Positions 36,676 to 49,651 of a DNA stretch of 64,000 bases are shown in pieces. Positions within the stretch are counted from its first letter, which is position 1; every line of letters starts with the position of its first letter. This DNA comes from Phoronis australis (lineage: Eukaryota > Phoronida > Phoronidae), in the NCBI GenBank assembly GCA_002633005.1, contig NMRA01000394.1:288930-352929 (forward strand), in the 5' to 3' direction. The position numbers and the translations under genes are program-made. Under the pieces are notes generated by a model. The model did no database searches. It was not told the DNA's origin and saw only the letters and a list, made by a program, of their open reading frames with translations.

Positions 36676-39600
36676 TGAGCTTACCACGCCACGTCGTGTA
36701 TGACGTAGTTCATTTTCTAGACCACCAAAAGATGGTAACATCGGTGACAAATAGTTCATTATCTTTATTTTGTTTAACTGTTTCCATGAACTTCACTTAG
36801 AAACCTGCTACGGCCTGATACCAAAGCTTTTTGGGACCAAGTTGCCTGGTGACAATTCCTGCACAATAGAAGACAGTTCAGCATGACTATAACCGAGGAG
36901 ATTTGACGCACTCCTGTAACTACTCAGTTTTGGGTACTTGAAGACCTACAGGTTGTTGTCCTTGTAGTTGTGGGAAATCTGGTGGAGTTACAACGGACGA
37001 TTATCGCGATTGATACAGTGAGGGAGAATGTCAAAGTCTGACGTGGCAGTTACTTCTCGTTTCACGAAACATTTCTAGGTATCGTAAATAAATTTTAAAA
37101 AAATCCTTTGGAACTGCTTGAATGTGCAACAATAAGTCTTTGATGAGGTCTGATTATGCGTATTGTTCTAACATATGTCAAGTGGTAAACACATCGGCCT
37201 TTATATCAGCGAATATCGACGAGAGTTGGCGATTTGTAACGAAGTGATAAAGACAACGGGTTTTGTTGTTTTATAACTCTAATCAAAGCTAATAGCTTCC
37301 AGAATTCTATTCTTATCCAACAATAAACCCAACAATGCGTATTTCGGCCGAAAACGCGGATTCAAGAGGCTGTTTCCGCTATGTGAGTTATATACCTCAC
37401 CAAACGGAGTTTACCGCAAGTTAATTCAGTTGAAACTTAAGCCCATCCAACACAATTTATGAACTTGATGTAAATTTTTTAGTTTAATAGATGTTTATTT
37501 TAGTGGTGCGTCTCCACCTATTGTAACATACTCGTCGATGTGAGTGACCGACAGCTGACTCCTGCATGTATGAGGTCTCCGCGGAAACCCCGCCCGATTA
37601 AAAAATAACCCTTTCACAATCAGGACTGAAAGTTACGAAATGTTTATATTTTAGTGATATCTGTCAACTCATCCCGTGTTCTAAACTGGGGAATGATGCG
37701 GAAAGGCTATCTTTAAACTATGTCAGTAAAGGATATTTCCTTTTTTGCTCACTACCTGAAATGCAAATAACGGACACGGGTCACTGATCATGAGCAACGC
37801 CATCCATTTCTTTAAATATGTTCAGGTCATGGTAAAAATTTAATTCCAACCCCAAGCATATCGTTCAGGGCGTCAGAAGGTGACAAGAGTGTCGAAACCC
37901 ATTACTTTAGCGGGGACACTGAGGCACTCGTCCGAATTTGGCCGTGCTGAGTCGGTAGTTAGGCAGTTGAAACCAAGTCCGAATACGGCGAGAGAATATC
38001 TGGTACAATTTTGAAGTGATTCCAATGATAATTAGCCGGGAATATGACTAAATACGGTACACATTTCAAAAGGCCACCTTCAGATTGTTTCGGAAAATTG
38101 AGCTACTTTGAGCTATAAATTTTGTAACTTCGGCATGGGGTTTTGTTGTTTCCTAAAACCATTTTCTCTCACAGTAGCATACAAATCTCCAAGATATGTT
38201 TTTATTTCAAAGGGTTTCCGTCAACTGTTGAAAATTTGTTTGGAATGAATTTGTTTTAATTTTTTTCAAATTTGCGTACTTTTCTAATGCCTTATTGTCT
38301 GTGACCTTTCGCCTCTGTTAGCTGTCAGTGTTAATTTTTTAACCAAAATCGCTCTGTGGGTTAAAAACATTACCAAACTCATTAGATTTTGAATTGTTGC
38401 CGAGAGCTGGCGACTTAGGTCACAGACGATGCGCCTATGCACCATTTGGTCAACCTCAATAAATTGTGAAGTGTTTTCGAGACTTATTTAAGGTAACATT
38501 ACCTTATGAGCAACTTAATATATTTCTCATTCAGTTTTACGATCTTCGTAATTATTGCCGCTGTTCATATTCGCGTGAGGATATGTTTTTGGCGTGTATT
38601 TTCTAAGATAAGAGTTCAGCCATAATCAAAGCCTTCTGCCTTTTGCTTCCATTCAAGCAATTCATAATTGTTGCATTTAAAACGTTTCCTATTAATGTCT
38701 GGTTTGATTGGTGCCTTTGTGCGCTGTTCAACGCCGTAACAACAGAGCACGCAATCTCGTGTAGTAATCAAGATTTCCTCTGCTTGTGCAATTACAGAGA
38801 ATCGAAGTTGATTTCTTGCACGACATCTCCGGAAATTCCCTGCCTCCTCACCCTTGCAAAACGAGAAAGTAATTTATCGGACACACTTTGCCGGAATAAT
38901 GGCCAAGTGACTTTTGCTCAAGGCTACCCTCTTTTTATTTAATAAACATTTTCTTACTGCAATTGAAATTTAGAAAAGTCTACAGACTTTCACAAAAACG
39001 TTGAAACTTGACAGCAGTTTTCCACGATTGCACAAATCCCAAGATTGTGACGCCTTTCTTGAAGATATTCCCCGTATATAATTTTAGATCCAAGGGGTTT
39101 TGTCGCCGGAAATCTCACCGAAGCATATTGACCATTTGTTTTTGAATACTTAAAGTGGTTGTGGTGCAATTACTGTAAGATACTTGTTGGGAATACCTTT
39201 GGAGTGGGCACCTGAAGGAAACGGGACGCAACAGTTTACAAGGACTAAGGATGCCATGAATGGGCAACAGCATGACCATGAGTCATCTCCACGATTCACA
39301 CACGAGACATTCTTTGAAACAACCTAGGCTTCTTACCAGTGGTCGCCAGGGAGTCGACCCGATGAGTTTGCGGCAACCTAATGCTTATATCGCCCTACCT
39401 GAGGACTCAGTGTCAGGAGTAACAGCCAGGCGTCGGCAACAAAATTACCATTCGCTACTACTGATGCTACGAACAATCGCTCTATCGTTCTAACCATAGG
39501 CCGATAGGACTCATTCAAAGGCACTTGGCGTCAAAATGTCCAACATAATAGCCATGATCAAATAATCCCCATTCAGATCAAAACAATCCTTTTAACATTT

Positions 39601-41091
39601 GTATCGGATTCTTTTTCACAGTTGAACGAGCGCTCTTCTCGCATAGGTCAGTGGACGACGTAAGTCCGGAGTTGATGCTCCCTGAAAATTCACCAACAGG
39701 AATAGTTTGATTTTACGTCGACATCAATCCTAACGTTGATGCGCTGCTAATTTCCAGCTTCGCCTAGGGTGGACGCAATTCCGATTGTTGCCACCATTCC
39801 AATTTAATCCTTCATTCTTAATGTATGTGCCCGTATAATTGACCTTTAAGAACTGATTTTGTAATGGGGTTTTAATTCGATTTGATACCTTCATTAATGC
39901 ATTGAGTCTTGTCAAGGAACTAATTGGAGTATAAAATCGAATTAATTAATGTTCACACATAAAATTTCATTCCTATAGGCAGAGCTCAAAATTGATCGAA
40001 TAAATCATACGCAAAGGTCCCACTGGAGTGGAAAATATTTGTACTTAAAAAATGAAGAACCCAGCAGAAAACGGTACGTCATGGCTTTAAACTATGGCTT
40101 TTAATGTTTATTAACAGTTTCAAAGCATAGTCTGTCCATCTAAACTCGGAACCAAAACCCTATAGCTCCTTCTAAAATTCATCAATTCTGTGCGCTTTTT
40201 GGGACACGCTTTGGCCCAGCCGACCAAAACTTGGGAAATCTTCCGAATAACATTTGATGACAACTTCATGACAGAAGCAAACAACTCATCTCACAATCGC
40301 GTACACTGTCACTGCACACAGTTTATGCTTGGCTTATGCTGAGGTAGTAAAGGATTGACTGCGCAGTTCTCGTTGGGTTTTGCGTAGCAGTGCGCACGTC
40401 GTCGTACCTGCTACCTGTCGTCCTCTGTGTCGAAGACCCAATGATCTAAATAAAAAGTTGTGAGTCGTTTTGTATCAAAACCGCTACACATTACCACAGA
40501 CACTTTGTTTTTTGTTTTATTTTGTTTGACCCTCTTCCGCCGAAATGAAATCGACATCAAAAAGTGGCAAAAACGCAGCCCAGTACTACCACTTCCTTGC
40601 CAATACTAGACATATGCCAGCACTTGATCATGAAAGTTAATTCCCTTCCTTTTCAATTTTAAATTTGATTTGAAAAGAAAATCAAATCAAAAATTTGTAT
40701 TTTGTCGGTCAAAATAACACGTTGCTACTGTTGCCAGTAAACATGCAATTCTGTATCTGTACAGATTCCAAAATTGTTGTCCAAAATTTTTGCCATCTAA
40801 CTAAGCTTTTCGCAATCTCAGGTTGTTTGAGGGATATCTGAAATCGCAACACATTGCTCAGGCACTGCGCAGAAATGCAACAAAATTCTTTGGGGTGCCG
40901 CCATTTTGACGAAAAGTGTATCCACAGCCGAACTAGTGGATTTTCTCATTCCCGTCATGTTCACAAATACGAGCAAATCAGATTCACTTAGCGTACTAGG
41001 CCTACCTCGAAACTGCCACCACACCTGACCTAGAAAATAATTGAAGGCCTGGAACGCGAAAAACGGACTTTTTCAAAGTGGTTCTTTGCGC

Positions 41092-41195
41092 GGCTACTGA
41101 AACAGAATTCTAGTCAACCTGCTTACCAGATACTTTTTTACGGTTTGTACGTAAAGATTTGAATTTCTGTTGATGTCAAAGCGTTGTTTGGCATA
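41092..41195. repeat. Dispersed repeat, copy related to 8905-9000
   Basis: Shares ctgaaacagaattc, caacctgcttaccag, ggtttgtacgtaaag and atttctgttgatgtcaaagc with the copy at 8.9 kb, in the same orientation. Confidence 0.6.
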
Positions 41196-41637
41196 TTTTA
41201 CTAGTCGGGAATAGCGCCATGTCTAATCTCACACTCGCAGCAAAATCGTGGTTTCACGAAGTCAAAATGTTCCCCTGTGCTTCGTGCTGTGGAGAAAAAG
41301 TAGCTCCCGGTGCCGATAACGGTCACTGGTCCCACGTGATCAGCCATCAAATCTAGCTCCCATTACACTGAAATTCGAAGGCTGTTATTAGCCGATTCCA
41401 TTGGGGCACAAATTCGGAATATAGTGGCCAGAATAAATTAGCAATGGATGCATAAATTCGAAATTATGCCCATTCTGGGTTAGTGAGCCGGCAATTTGCG
41501 ACGCATCAAGTTTATAAATTCCGGTATATACAATGTATGGTGCTATAAATTCCGGAATCATGTCCACTCTGTCTTACCATACTCATAATTAAATGTCATT
41601 GGGCTCGCTGTAGATTGTGAATGTGGCCCTCCGTAAT

Positions 41638-41645
41638 TATATAAG
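41638..41645 (+). promoter_or_regulatory. TATA box of the neuropeptide gene
   Basis: TATATAAG lies 90 bases before the start codon at 41728. A transcript start about 30 bases downstream would give a 5' leader of roughly 60 bases. Confidence 0.6.
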
Positions 41646-41727
41646 AAGTCTACAGGAGACGAGCAATAGCAGTTTCAGTTGACGCGAGCTTTCTTTCCGA
41701 AGTGGTAAACCGTAACCAAGCGCCAGC

Positions 41728-42533
41728 ATGTTCTATTCGCGGTCAAATTTGTTAGTTAAAACAGCTGTTCTGATATCGTGTTGGTCTTTTGTAGTCTCGG
41801 ATGAAGGTAAGCATTTGCAATATAAAGTCACGTAGACTGTCAAAACTTAAAAGAAATAAAATTTTATTGATCGTGTTTCAAGAAATGTGAAAAACAAAGG
41901 GTGTTAGACTAATATTTGTTTAATGGTTCAGACGCATTTTTAGACAATTCATTTGTTTGATGTGCCTTCATACGTATATTTTCCTAATTTTGATCGGAAT
42001 TTGGTTCTGTTGTCTGTACGTGTAGCTAGACTTCGAATATTGAATTGCGAAATTTCACTTTCAAAAGATGTGAGTTTGAGAGCTTTTCAAAAAAATATTG
42101 AAAATGTGATGCAGTTGTCTTTAAAACTATGAGTTTATTTCGTGTCTTTCTTGGTATTGGGTGTCTATTTCCTTATTCTCGATGTACTCGTTGAAATGAA
42201 ATGAAGTTATAAAATTGTGCAATATGTATATTTTTAGTTCCAAGTGGCACCACCATAGATAACAATGATCCAGTTTCGGCTATTCTTGTCGCACGCGACA
42301 ACTATCAGAATTCACCATACAGCATTGAGAACGAGGTTGAATACGTAAAACCTGCAGCACCTTCAAAAAGACACTTGTTCCAACAATGGGCTCCATTGAC
42401 AAGATCTCCGATTGGAAAGCGACCGTTCGTCTTCACACTAAATAACAAGGGGTCAAAATGGTTTGGAAAGAAGAGATCCACGCCAGAAAAACGTCCATTT
42501 TCGGTCGGCGGGTATCGACACTGGATTGGTTAA
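41728..42533 (+). CDS. Secreted precursor of three probable amidated neuropeptides, family unrecognised
   Basis: Two exons, 41728-41806 (donor gtaagc) and 42238-42533 (acceptor tttttag), give 124 residues. Residues 1 to about 24 form a signal peptide: basic Arg5 and Lys11, then hydrophobic TAVLISCWSFVVS. Residues 25-69 form an acidic spacer ending at the dibasic KR (70-71). Three peptide blocks follow: HLFQQWAPLTRSPI (72-85) before GKR; PFVFTLNNKGSKWF (89-102) before GKKR; a short STPE linker before KR; and PFSVGGYRHWI (113-123) followed by a final Gly and the stop. Each block ends in Gly at a dibasic site or at the terminus, the signature for C-terminal amidation, so release of -PI-amide, -WF-amide and -HWI-amide peptides is predicted. 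Two begin with Pro-Phe. I cannot place it in a known neuropeptide family. A TATA box precedes it and an AATAAA follows at 42731. Confidence 0.87.
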
Positions 42534-42730
42534 TACTGTGGGTTACTGACATTTGTCACTCTAAAATGACTAACTGGCGCGTTTCAGATCGTCATCAAAA
42601 CGTTTTACTCGACGCACTCACAGAATGCGCCGGCATGTGTGGTCATTTACTTTTCTCGTGTCTGTGTAACACATAAACAGTGTGAGACGAGAATATTTGG
42701 TACGCCAGTGTTTCTATCACGGCAGAGCGC

Positions 42731-42736
42731 AATAAA
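42731..42736 (+). terminator. Poly(A) signal of the neuropeptide gene
   Basis: AATAAA 198 bases past the stop codon, followed by an A/T-rich stretch. Confidence 0.6.
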
Positions 42737-42810
42737 AAAATTATGAATTTAGAAAGTAAAGTTTTTTTTTAATTAGTGCAGCATTGAAATCATCCATTGT
42801 CTCACTTAAC

Positions 42811-42882
42811 TATGTATGTATGTATATGTGTGTATGTATGTATGTATGTATGTGTGTGTGTGTATGTATGTATGTATGTATG
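42811..42882. repeat. TATG/TG microsatellite
   Basis: About 70 bases of (tatg)n interrupted by (tg)n, 280 bases past the neuropeptide stop codon. Confidence 0.95.
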
Positions 42883-43841
42883 TTAAAATAAATTTCGTTG
42901 TTTTACGTACTTCTCTGTGTTCACATGGTTACATGTACATGTAAAGTGGCTATAACTGACACATTCCCCCGGAATTAGAGATGATTTCTAGGCTTCCAAA
43001 AATTAGTCCCCGAAACTGAGCTTTACATGTTGGCTCGATACGGCAGGTCATTTTATGCACCGGCCATAGTGTCGAAGAATAACGAACCGATAGTTGCTTT
43101 GAGAATCCAAAAATCACTTCCGATGTTAGTGACGACCAAAATCTGAGCCTAAACCAAAATTTCGCTTCGTGGACGGAACGCGAGTTTATAGTTAATTTAA
43201 CCACAATAAAGCTGATGCAAATCGGACACATAAGTTGGACTGTCGCACAATGTAAAGGAAAGATCACGTTTGAAGTTATGCAAGGCCCTTGTAAATGTTC
43301 AAATTTAGCTAAAATTTAGCAAAACAACCTTTTCAGATACCATGCTTTATACACCGTTCTCCAGTTGAAAGCTCTTTTAGGAATCTGTTAGTGTTCCCAT
43401 CGTTTCAGGAAAGATCGTTAAAAATAGGACCTCATGGTTGTGTCTGAACAATTTAAAAGTTGCATGAAATAAAAAAGATGATTAAGTTCTCTTGGTGGCA
43501 AGGAATGAGGCTACCGTAGAAGCAGTCAGAAGACGTCGTCTTTAAAAGGTAAAGGCTTTTGCGTATCTAGTCAGGTATTCAGTACAGTTTCGAATTTTCA
43601 ATGTACTATGTTATTTTTTTCATGAAACTTACCTGTATTTCAGAAACCTCACGTGTCCTCTAACATTTACATCGTCTCAAATTATAGGAATCGATTGTTT
43701 CAGTTGAGCCCAGTGTGCTTTGTCTTAGAAACTAACTTTTAATTTATACTGCACACCGCAGTATAACTGGTCTCATTGGTCTTTCAACGAAGCGACGAAT
43801 CATTATTGCTCGGGACCGTACTAATGAGTTTGTAGCTGGGA

Positions 43842-44155
43842 TGGATCCAGGATTTTGAGTTGGGGGGGGGGGGGCAGGTCACAGGAATAACCAGAATTTT
43901 GTCACATGCGCGCGCCCAACCTGAAATGTAGGGTTTCAGGGGTCTCGAATTTTTGGGTTCATTTGCGGACGTTATTTCTAAAAAAACGGCAATCGGGTTT
44001 ATTCAAGGCTTATGTGTTGTGCATTCGCCCCCCGAGCCCCCTGGGTGTGCGCATACGCTAGTCAGCAATTCGCACCCCGAACTGCCTAATGCTATCTGGG
44101 AGAATTTTAGGGGAGCCATGCGCCCCCTCCCCCAAATCCGCCACTGCGTAGAGAT
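43842..44155. repeat. Dispersed repeat with G-rich and C-rich ends
   Basis: Begins ggatccaggattttgagttg followed by a long G-run and ends with a C-rich run and aaatccgccactg. The ends are weak inverted copies (ggatccagg versus the complement of atccgccactg). The window's first 115 bases share the right end. No protein is recognisable. Confidence 0.45.
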
Positions 44156-45390
44156 CGATCTCGACGATCAGTTTTACCTAGCTAACAAACGCAGTCTTTT
44201 TTTTGATCAAGTAACAGTTTTAGATCAATTTGATAACGCTGTGTGGTCTCAATCAAAAGTTTGTTTTCGTGACGCTACGCGGGTTCATGGCCTCTTTACT
44301 TGAAAATTTTCAGACGCGAGTTCGGCGCAAACAACGAAGCCTAGCTGTCGCGCGATCAAAATGTTAGTCGACAGTCTCGCTCGCATGGCCCACGTGACAA
44401 ATGCTACGCAGGGCACTGATACGCAACAAAGAGTATAAGAATAACTTAACAACAGCGACTAAATAAGCATAATAATAAGCGTCCAGTCCACAACCCCCCC
44501 CCCAGCAGAAAATGTCGCTCACACATCATTAACATACAATATGCAAAGCAAAACGCAGTGAAATGAAGGATAACGGAAAACATATTCAGTCCCTCATACC
44601 CGACAGACATCACACTGAACGTTCCGTCACAGTACATGTATATCAAATGCCGGTAACCTTAAAATGTTCGTTGTTTCAGTGTTTAATGTGTCATTCCAAA
44701 CAATTCAAAATCAATCAAAAGGGTAAAAAACAATGATTCAGTAACTTTAATTGTGGGTGCCTCTTAAAAATAAGCAGCAGGTACAGTGTAGTTTTAAATG
44801 TCGCCGAGTGCGCCTTGACCTGACATGTCGGCAACAGGTTCCGGCAGCCAAATCGTGTCCACTGACGTAATTTGCAAGGGGTTCATGTTATGAAGTGGTT
44901 GGAGAAGGACGGCATTGTTGTCGACGGAAAACATCGAACTGTTTCTTGAGAATCGGTTAATAACTAGTTCGAGGGATGTGTTTCTCGTATTAGTCATTTG
45001 GTATGTTACTAGGCTGTTCCACAGCTTCACATCTGTTGTTATAAAATGAAAGTTGGTCAAAAGTTTACTATTTGGGCAGTTAAAGAAGAGTTAAGAAGAA
45101 TTGCTGCCTGTCGTGTGAGATCTATACGAAGCAAATGTGAAGGGCAGATTTTCTTATAAAAGTTGTTCTCAGTTCAGACGCGAGTTCAAGAGATCGACTC
45201 TGTATTCAACAGGAAAGTGTTTTACTAGTTTCCAATGCTGTACCTGGTTTAGTACGTACACAGCCCGATTTTTGGATACCACTTTTGGGTCTCTGCCTAA
45301 GAACTCCGATTGTCGTGACCGCTTCGAATGAGACACTTTAGCTCGAAATCTGTGTGGGAACACTTATCTGCACACTCCGATTAGTCACAT

Positions 45391-45665
45391 ATTGCACTCG
45401 TGTATGAAGTCACAATGTGTAGACCGAGCTCAAACGATCGGGTTTCGGGACACTGACCATGTCTAATTTAAGTTGTACATGAAGTTCGCCATCAAAACTT
45501 ACAATTAACCAGTGTCTCGGAGGTGTAATCACCAGTTTTTCACCTTTCCGGTCGTTACTAAATATTGCAGTCACCTGGCGTTCACCATTGCTGCATAATC
45601 AAAAGTATTATACCCATAAATAGGCCTACCTTATTAACAGTACGCACAAACACCGAATACACCTC
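45391..45665. repeat. Direct duplication B, copy 1 (left of the N)
   Basis: This 275-base block starts attgcactcgtgtatgaagt and ends directly at the N (45666). It is repeated at 45698-45972 with no difference that I can see. This looks like an assembly join, not biology. Confidence 0.9.
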
Positions 45666-45697
45666 NATTTAGTGGGAATGTTCATAGCATGTTTTTG

Positions 45698-45972
45698 ATT
45701 GCACTCGTGTATGAAGTCACAATGTGTAGACCGAGCTCAAACGATCGGGTTTCGGGACACTGACCATGTCTAATTTAAGTTGTACATGAAGTTCGCCATC
45801 AAAACTTACAATTAACCAGTGTCTCGGAGGTGTAATCACCAGTTTTTCACCTTTCCGGTCGTTACTAAATATTGCAGTCACCTGGCGTTCACCATTGCTG
45901 CATAATCAAAAGTATTATACCCATAAATAGGCCTACCTTATTAACAGTACGCACAAACACCGAATACACCTC
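45698..45972. repeat. Direct duplication B, copy 2 (right of the N)
   Basis: Second copy of 45391-45665. Between the N and this copy sit 31 bases (45667-45697). The first 25 of them match 32615-32639 with one mismatch, so the bridge is itself a repeat fragment. Confidence 0.9.
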
Positions 45973-48900
45973 AACAAAAACTACATGTAGTACTGAATTT
46001 AACAGAAGTTCCTTGTGCGATGTTTTCATTTTTGTTAAAAAATAAATGGATTCATTTTGTGTGTGACGTTCAACTCCCCGTACCACCTTACCCTACCGTT
46101 AACAACGGTAGGCCTACTTACAGCACGCCGTATTAAGTTTTGTTTGTTCCTTCACTGAAAATGTGATGTTTTATACGGCCTATTCAGGCATTTACGTCAG
46201 TCAATCTGTCGCTTTCCAAATGGGTGAATGCTCTTTTGACATCAGTAATTACTATTAACGAACTGAATTATGTATCTCACAGTAATGACTTCAAATATAA
46301 TGGGAGAACTAGACAAGCAAGACAAAAGTTCACACAGTAATTACTTATTATGCTGCTATGCCAATGTACGTAGAATCACAAAAAGAACTTATATCGAATT
46401 AACTTACAGTAATGAACTTTAAAGCTAAATTGAGGTCTTGAATCATATATTGATCAGATGAGTGTTCGAAAATATTAAGTAATCGGGCCCAACAGCCACT
46501 AGGTAGACACTACCTATTTGACGCAATCTTTCATTTTGTACTTCATAAGAGGAGATTGGCCGGTTGCTCAATATTCTGTGGTGAAGTTGGATCAGTGTAT
46601 TCAAAGACGCGGTACTAAAGACTTCTTTAGTTTTGTTTAAGGCACTATGGCCGCGTTTCGATAATTTGTCTTGGTGTCCACTCGCACAAAACTTCAACAT
46701 ATGTCGGCAGCAGGTTCAAAAATGGTGAAAATTGTAACTGTAACTTGTTGAATGCTTCACGACCACAATGCATGCTTTCGGCCCTTTACGGGTTGAAATT
46801 AATTCCCTGTGGATAAATATTTTATGCTTATTTATTAAACGTATATAAACGCTTAACCATCATACGGGAATTTACCATTGGGGCCAAAACATGGCTAGTG
46901 GGCCTATATATTCGAATTTTTTTTCTAATTTACTCCTCAGTTTGAACACTTTGTAGCCACAGTTCTCGTTTCTCGGGGTATAGGCCACCTGTGGTCAAAT
47001 TATTTTGGGGTTACTGAATGGCTGCGTTTGCCCGTATTTTCCTTGGCGTTGTGTAACTGAAGGTACGAAATATCGTATGACATGAAGTACTTAATATAAA
47101 GGACATCATTGACGATAAAAGGTCAGCCTCAACAACCTACCACCGCCGGTCACCGCTGCCTCTAACAACTAGCTCCTGGCGGAGTTAAATCCCTCTTGGT
47201 TAACAGCAGGTGGCATAGCCGTATTTAGGCTTAGTACTAACGGACCGTGAGTCACCGATTTTGAGCGTTCAATGTTTGACATAAGATCGCTGCAAAAATT
47301 GGCGATTTGTAATAAAGTCACAAAAACACAATAGTGTTGCTTTGAACTTCTAGTCTGGCGGGTCAAAGCAAACTACTTCAGTCATTCTACGGTGTGTTAA
47401 CTCCTACACCGGGTTCATGAAGCAGGTGCTCTCACTTTAGCGAATTGGCGCCTGACGATTTTCCCGACGAATGGGAGGACGGTTCGTTTAACAAAACGAA
47501 ATACCGATATCACATCTATCAGAGTGATTTATTTTTGTTTGATACTACAGAATTGTAGGCCTACATTGTATGTGGTTGTTATTTGACTAACTAATTTCAG
47601 TGGTAACTAATTTCATTTTGTAGTGGTCACCTCTGAAATTAAATAAATATCAACTTTCTCCAATTTATTGCTATCTAGACAGCAAAGCATTAATGAAAAA
47701 CATCTTGCTTTCCCACACTTTTAATTAATTTTCAGCTATTATGGATGCTGTTTACGAAATCCCACAAAAGGCACACCTCAAGTTACTGAGATTTAGACAC
47801 GCGGTCGAGGCACTAGTTTCGGATTCTGGGAAAGAATGTTGTTTGAGATAAATTTACTCAAAATGTATATATTCAAACTGTCAAGCGCAGTGTATAAATT
47901 AGAGGCTGTGCCTTGTTCAGTTGAGGCAAAAACCACAACTCATTTTTCTAATCTTTTGAAAAAAACAAAAAGTATACGGTTAAGGGTACTGTTCCTATCA
48001 ATACATGTATATTTTCCTCCATATCTATACAGTGTATTTATTTATCATTATAAGCTATAAATCTAGTATATCTGTTTAGCCTAGGCTTGTTGTCTATACT
48101 TTTACTTTTAGATGTTAGTTGGAAAATACCGAGCCCATTCCTTCTGTGTTCTGTGTCAGAGCATAAGCTTTGTGTAATTTGTATCTCTTGAGGGACCTTG
48201 GTAGCCAATTAATGCATGTGTTTGGAGAAGAGGTATAATCAACAGAGATCAATGGTTGTGCTGTGCCACTTAAAAAAGCAATCCAAGTCCGACCCGGCAG
48301 CCGGAGTCGCAATTTGGAGTAGCCGACCGAGGGCAGCACTTCAGTATCTGAAGCTTTTTGTTGATTTTGCATCACCATCTACCGGGGAGTGAGTGTAACG
48401 GAAGTCTCCTAGCGGCCACACCTAAAAACAGTAGAATGTACACAGATCTGTTTAGACAATAGTTGATTTTCGTTTTCTTCGGTTTAACTTCGTCCTGTTA
48501 TTCAAATGCACGGTAAGTTTATGCATTTTGCACATTTTTATGATCTAGACGGAATTATTTAGTTCTCTTCTGGTTCAGAACTCCAGACAATGTTGCTCGT
48601 AGGCGGAAAAAAGCAGGCGGAGCTCAATCGAATGACAATGTAAATGTGAAGACGCCAAGTCAGTGACCGTCTCGACAACTGTCCTTTGGAAGCTTGTCGG
48701 CGAATTATGCCTGGCACTGATTAAAAGATCAAAGTTATGTTGTCGCTGTTATAAGAACCCTTTGTGCATAGAGGAACACCTTGGGAAGCCGTTGATGTCT
48801 TTAACTCTTTCTAACTCGAACATTACTCCCCGGCCGCCACAACAATCAAAACTTATCAACCACCACTCCTTTGTAAATTTACCCAAATTGGCAACTGGCC

Positions 48901-49651
48901 ATTTTTACAGTTGCTCACACTAGGGAATGCGACGTCGGTATTTTCAGACGACTGTGCATGACATTATCTTGTATTGTTGCTCATCAAAAGCTGGAGTGAC
49001 CATTTCTGCTTAATAACTTCTGCTTCTGTGGATCCTTAACGCAGGGAGAGTGTCGCTGAGGACAAAGTTCAGGACACAAAGAGATTCGTAGATTCCTAGA
49101 GTTCTGCTCAGATCTGTAGCCAGGGGTCACGTGATTCACGTCTGTTCCGCGGATGGGCAAAGAGTGTTGTATGATGTGACTTCTGGTTGTGTTGTGTTAT
49201 GTTGTGCTCTAAGTCGCTACATATTGTTAAATGTTGTGCTTTTGTACAGTGGGCCTATGGCCTTTATTGCCGAAATAAATTGATATATATCTCTTGCCAA
49301 AATTACTATTAACCAATCAGTTTGGATGCTTGATTCAGACACCAGTGTCTGAAGACCTCGATATGAATTACTTGAAAGTACACTTATCAGTCATGCTGAG
49401 TGTTTCTAGTTATGAGTCATGCTAGAGGTAACATGTCAATCACTAAATGTTTTGATTGTGGCTGAGAAAAGTATGCGGGTAATAGAACTGGGGTTGATTC
49501 CAACTATAAAGAAAACTCAAAAAACAAATTTTAGTGGCAAGTATTCAGGCTGGCAGTTTGTGTGAGATTTGTACGTATATGGATGTTTATTCATGGTTGT
49601 CTTATACTTTTCAGAGGTTCATTCAACTACTTTATGGTTTTTCAGGTCAAA

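Larger units (their letters stand above)
35999..41637. other. Intergenic spacer between TMEM42 and the neuropeptide gene
   Basis: No gene could be supported in 5.6 kb. It holds a 26-base tandem repeat (36604-36675) and a dispersed repeat copy (41092-41195). An open frame of 77 codons at 39260 starting MGNSMTMSHLHDS has a possible myristoylation-type start but no family resemblance and no clear splice context. Confidence 0.35.
42737..49651. other. Intergenic spacer before the Kelch-like gene
   Basis: No gene is supported here. It contains a TATG microsatellite (42811-42882), a G-run repeat (43842-44155) and an N-centred duplication (45391-45972). An untranslated first exon of the Kelch-like gene may lie in the right part, since ttcag at 49641-49645 precedes its start codon. 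Minus-strand frames at 44794-45363 include KLWNSL, a motif often seen near the end of retrotransposon reverse transcriptases, but nothing else supports that. Confidence 0.35.

Noticed and set aside
39260-39493. A 77-codon frame starting MGNSMTMSHLHDS
   Set aside because: It could be a myristoylated N-terminus, but there is no family match, no convincing promoter and no partner exon.
44794-45060. Possible reverse transcriptase tail (KLWNSL) on the minus strand
   Set aside because: One short motif only; no catalytic motif or further RT sequence was found nearby.
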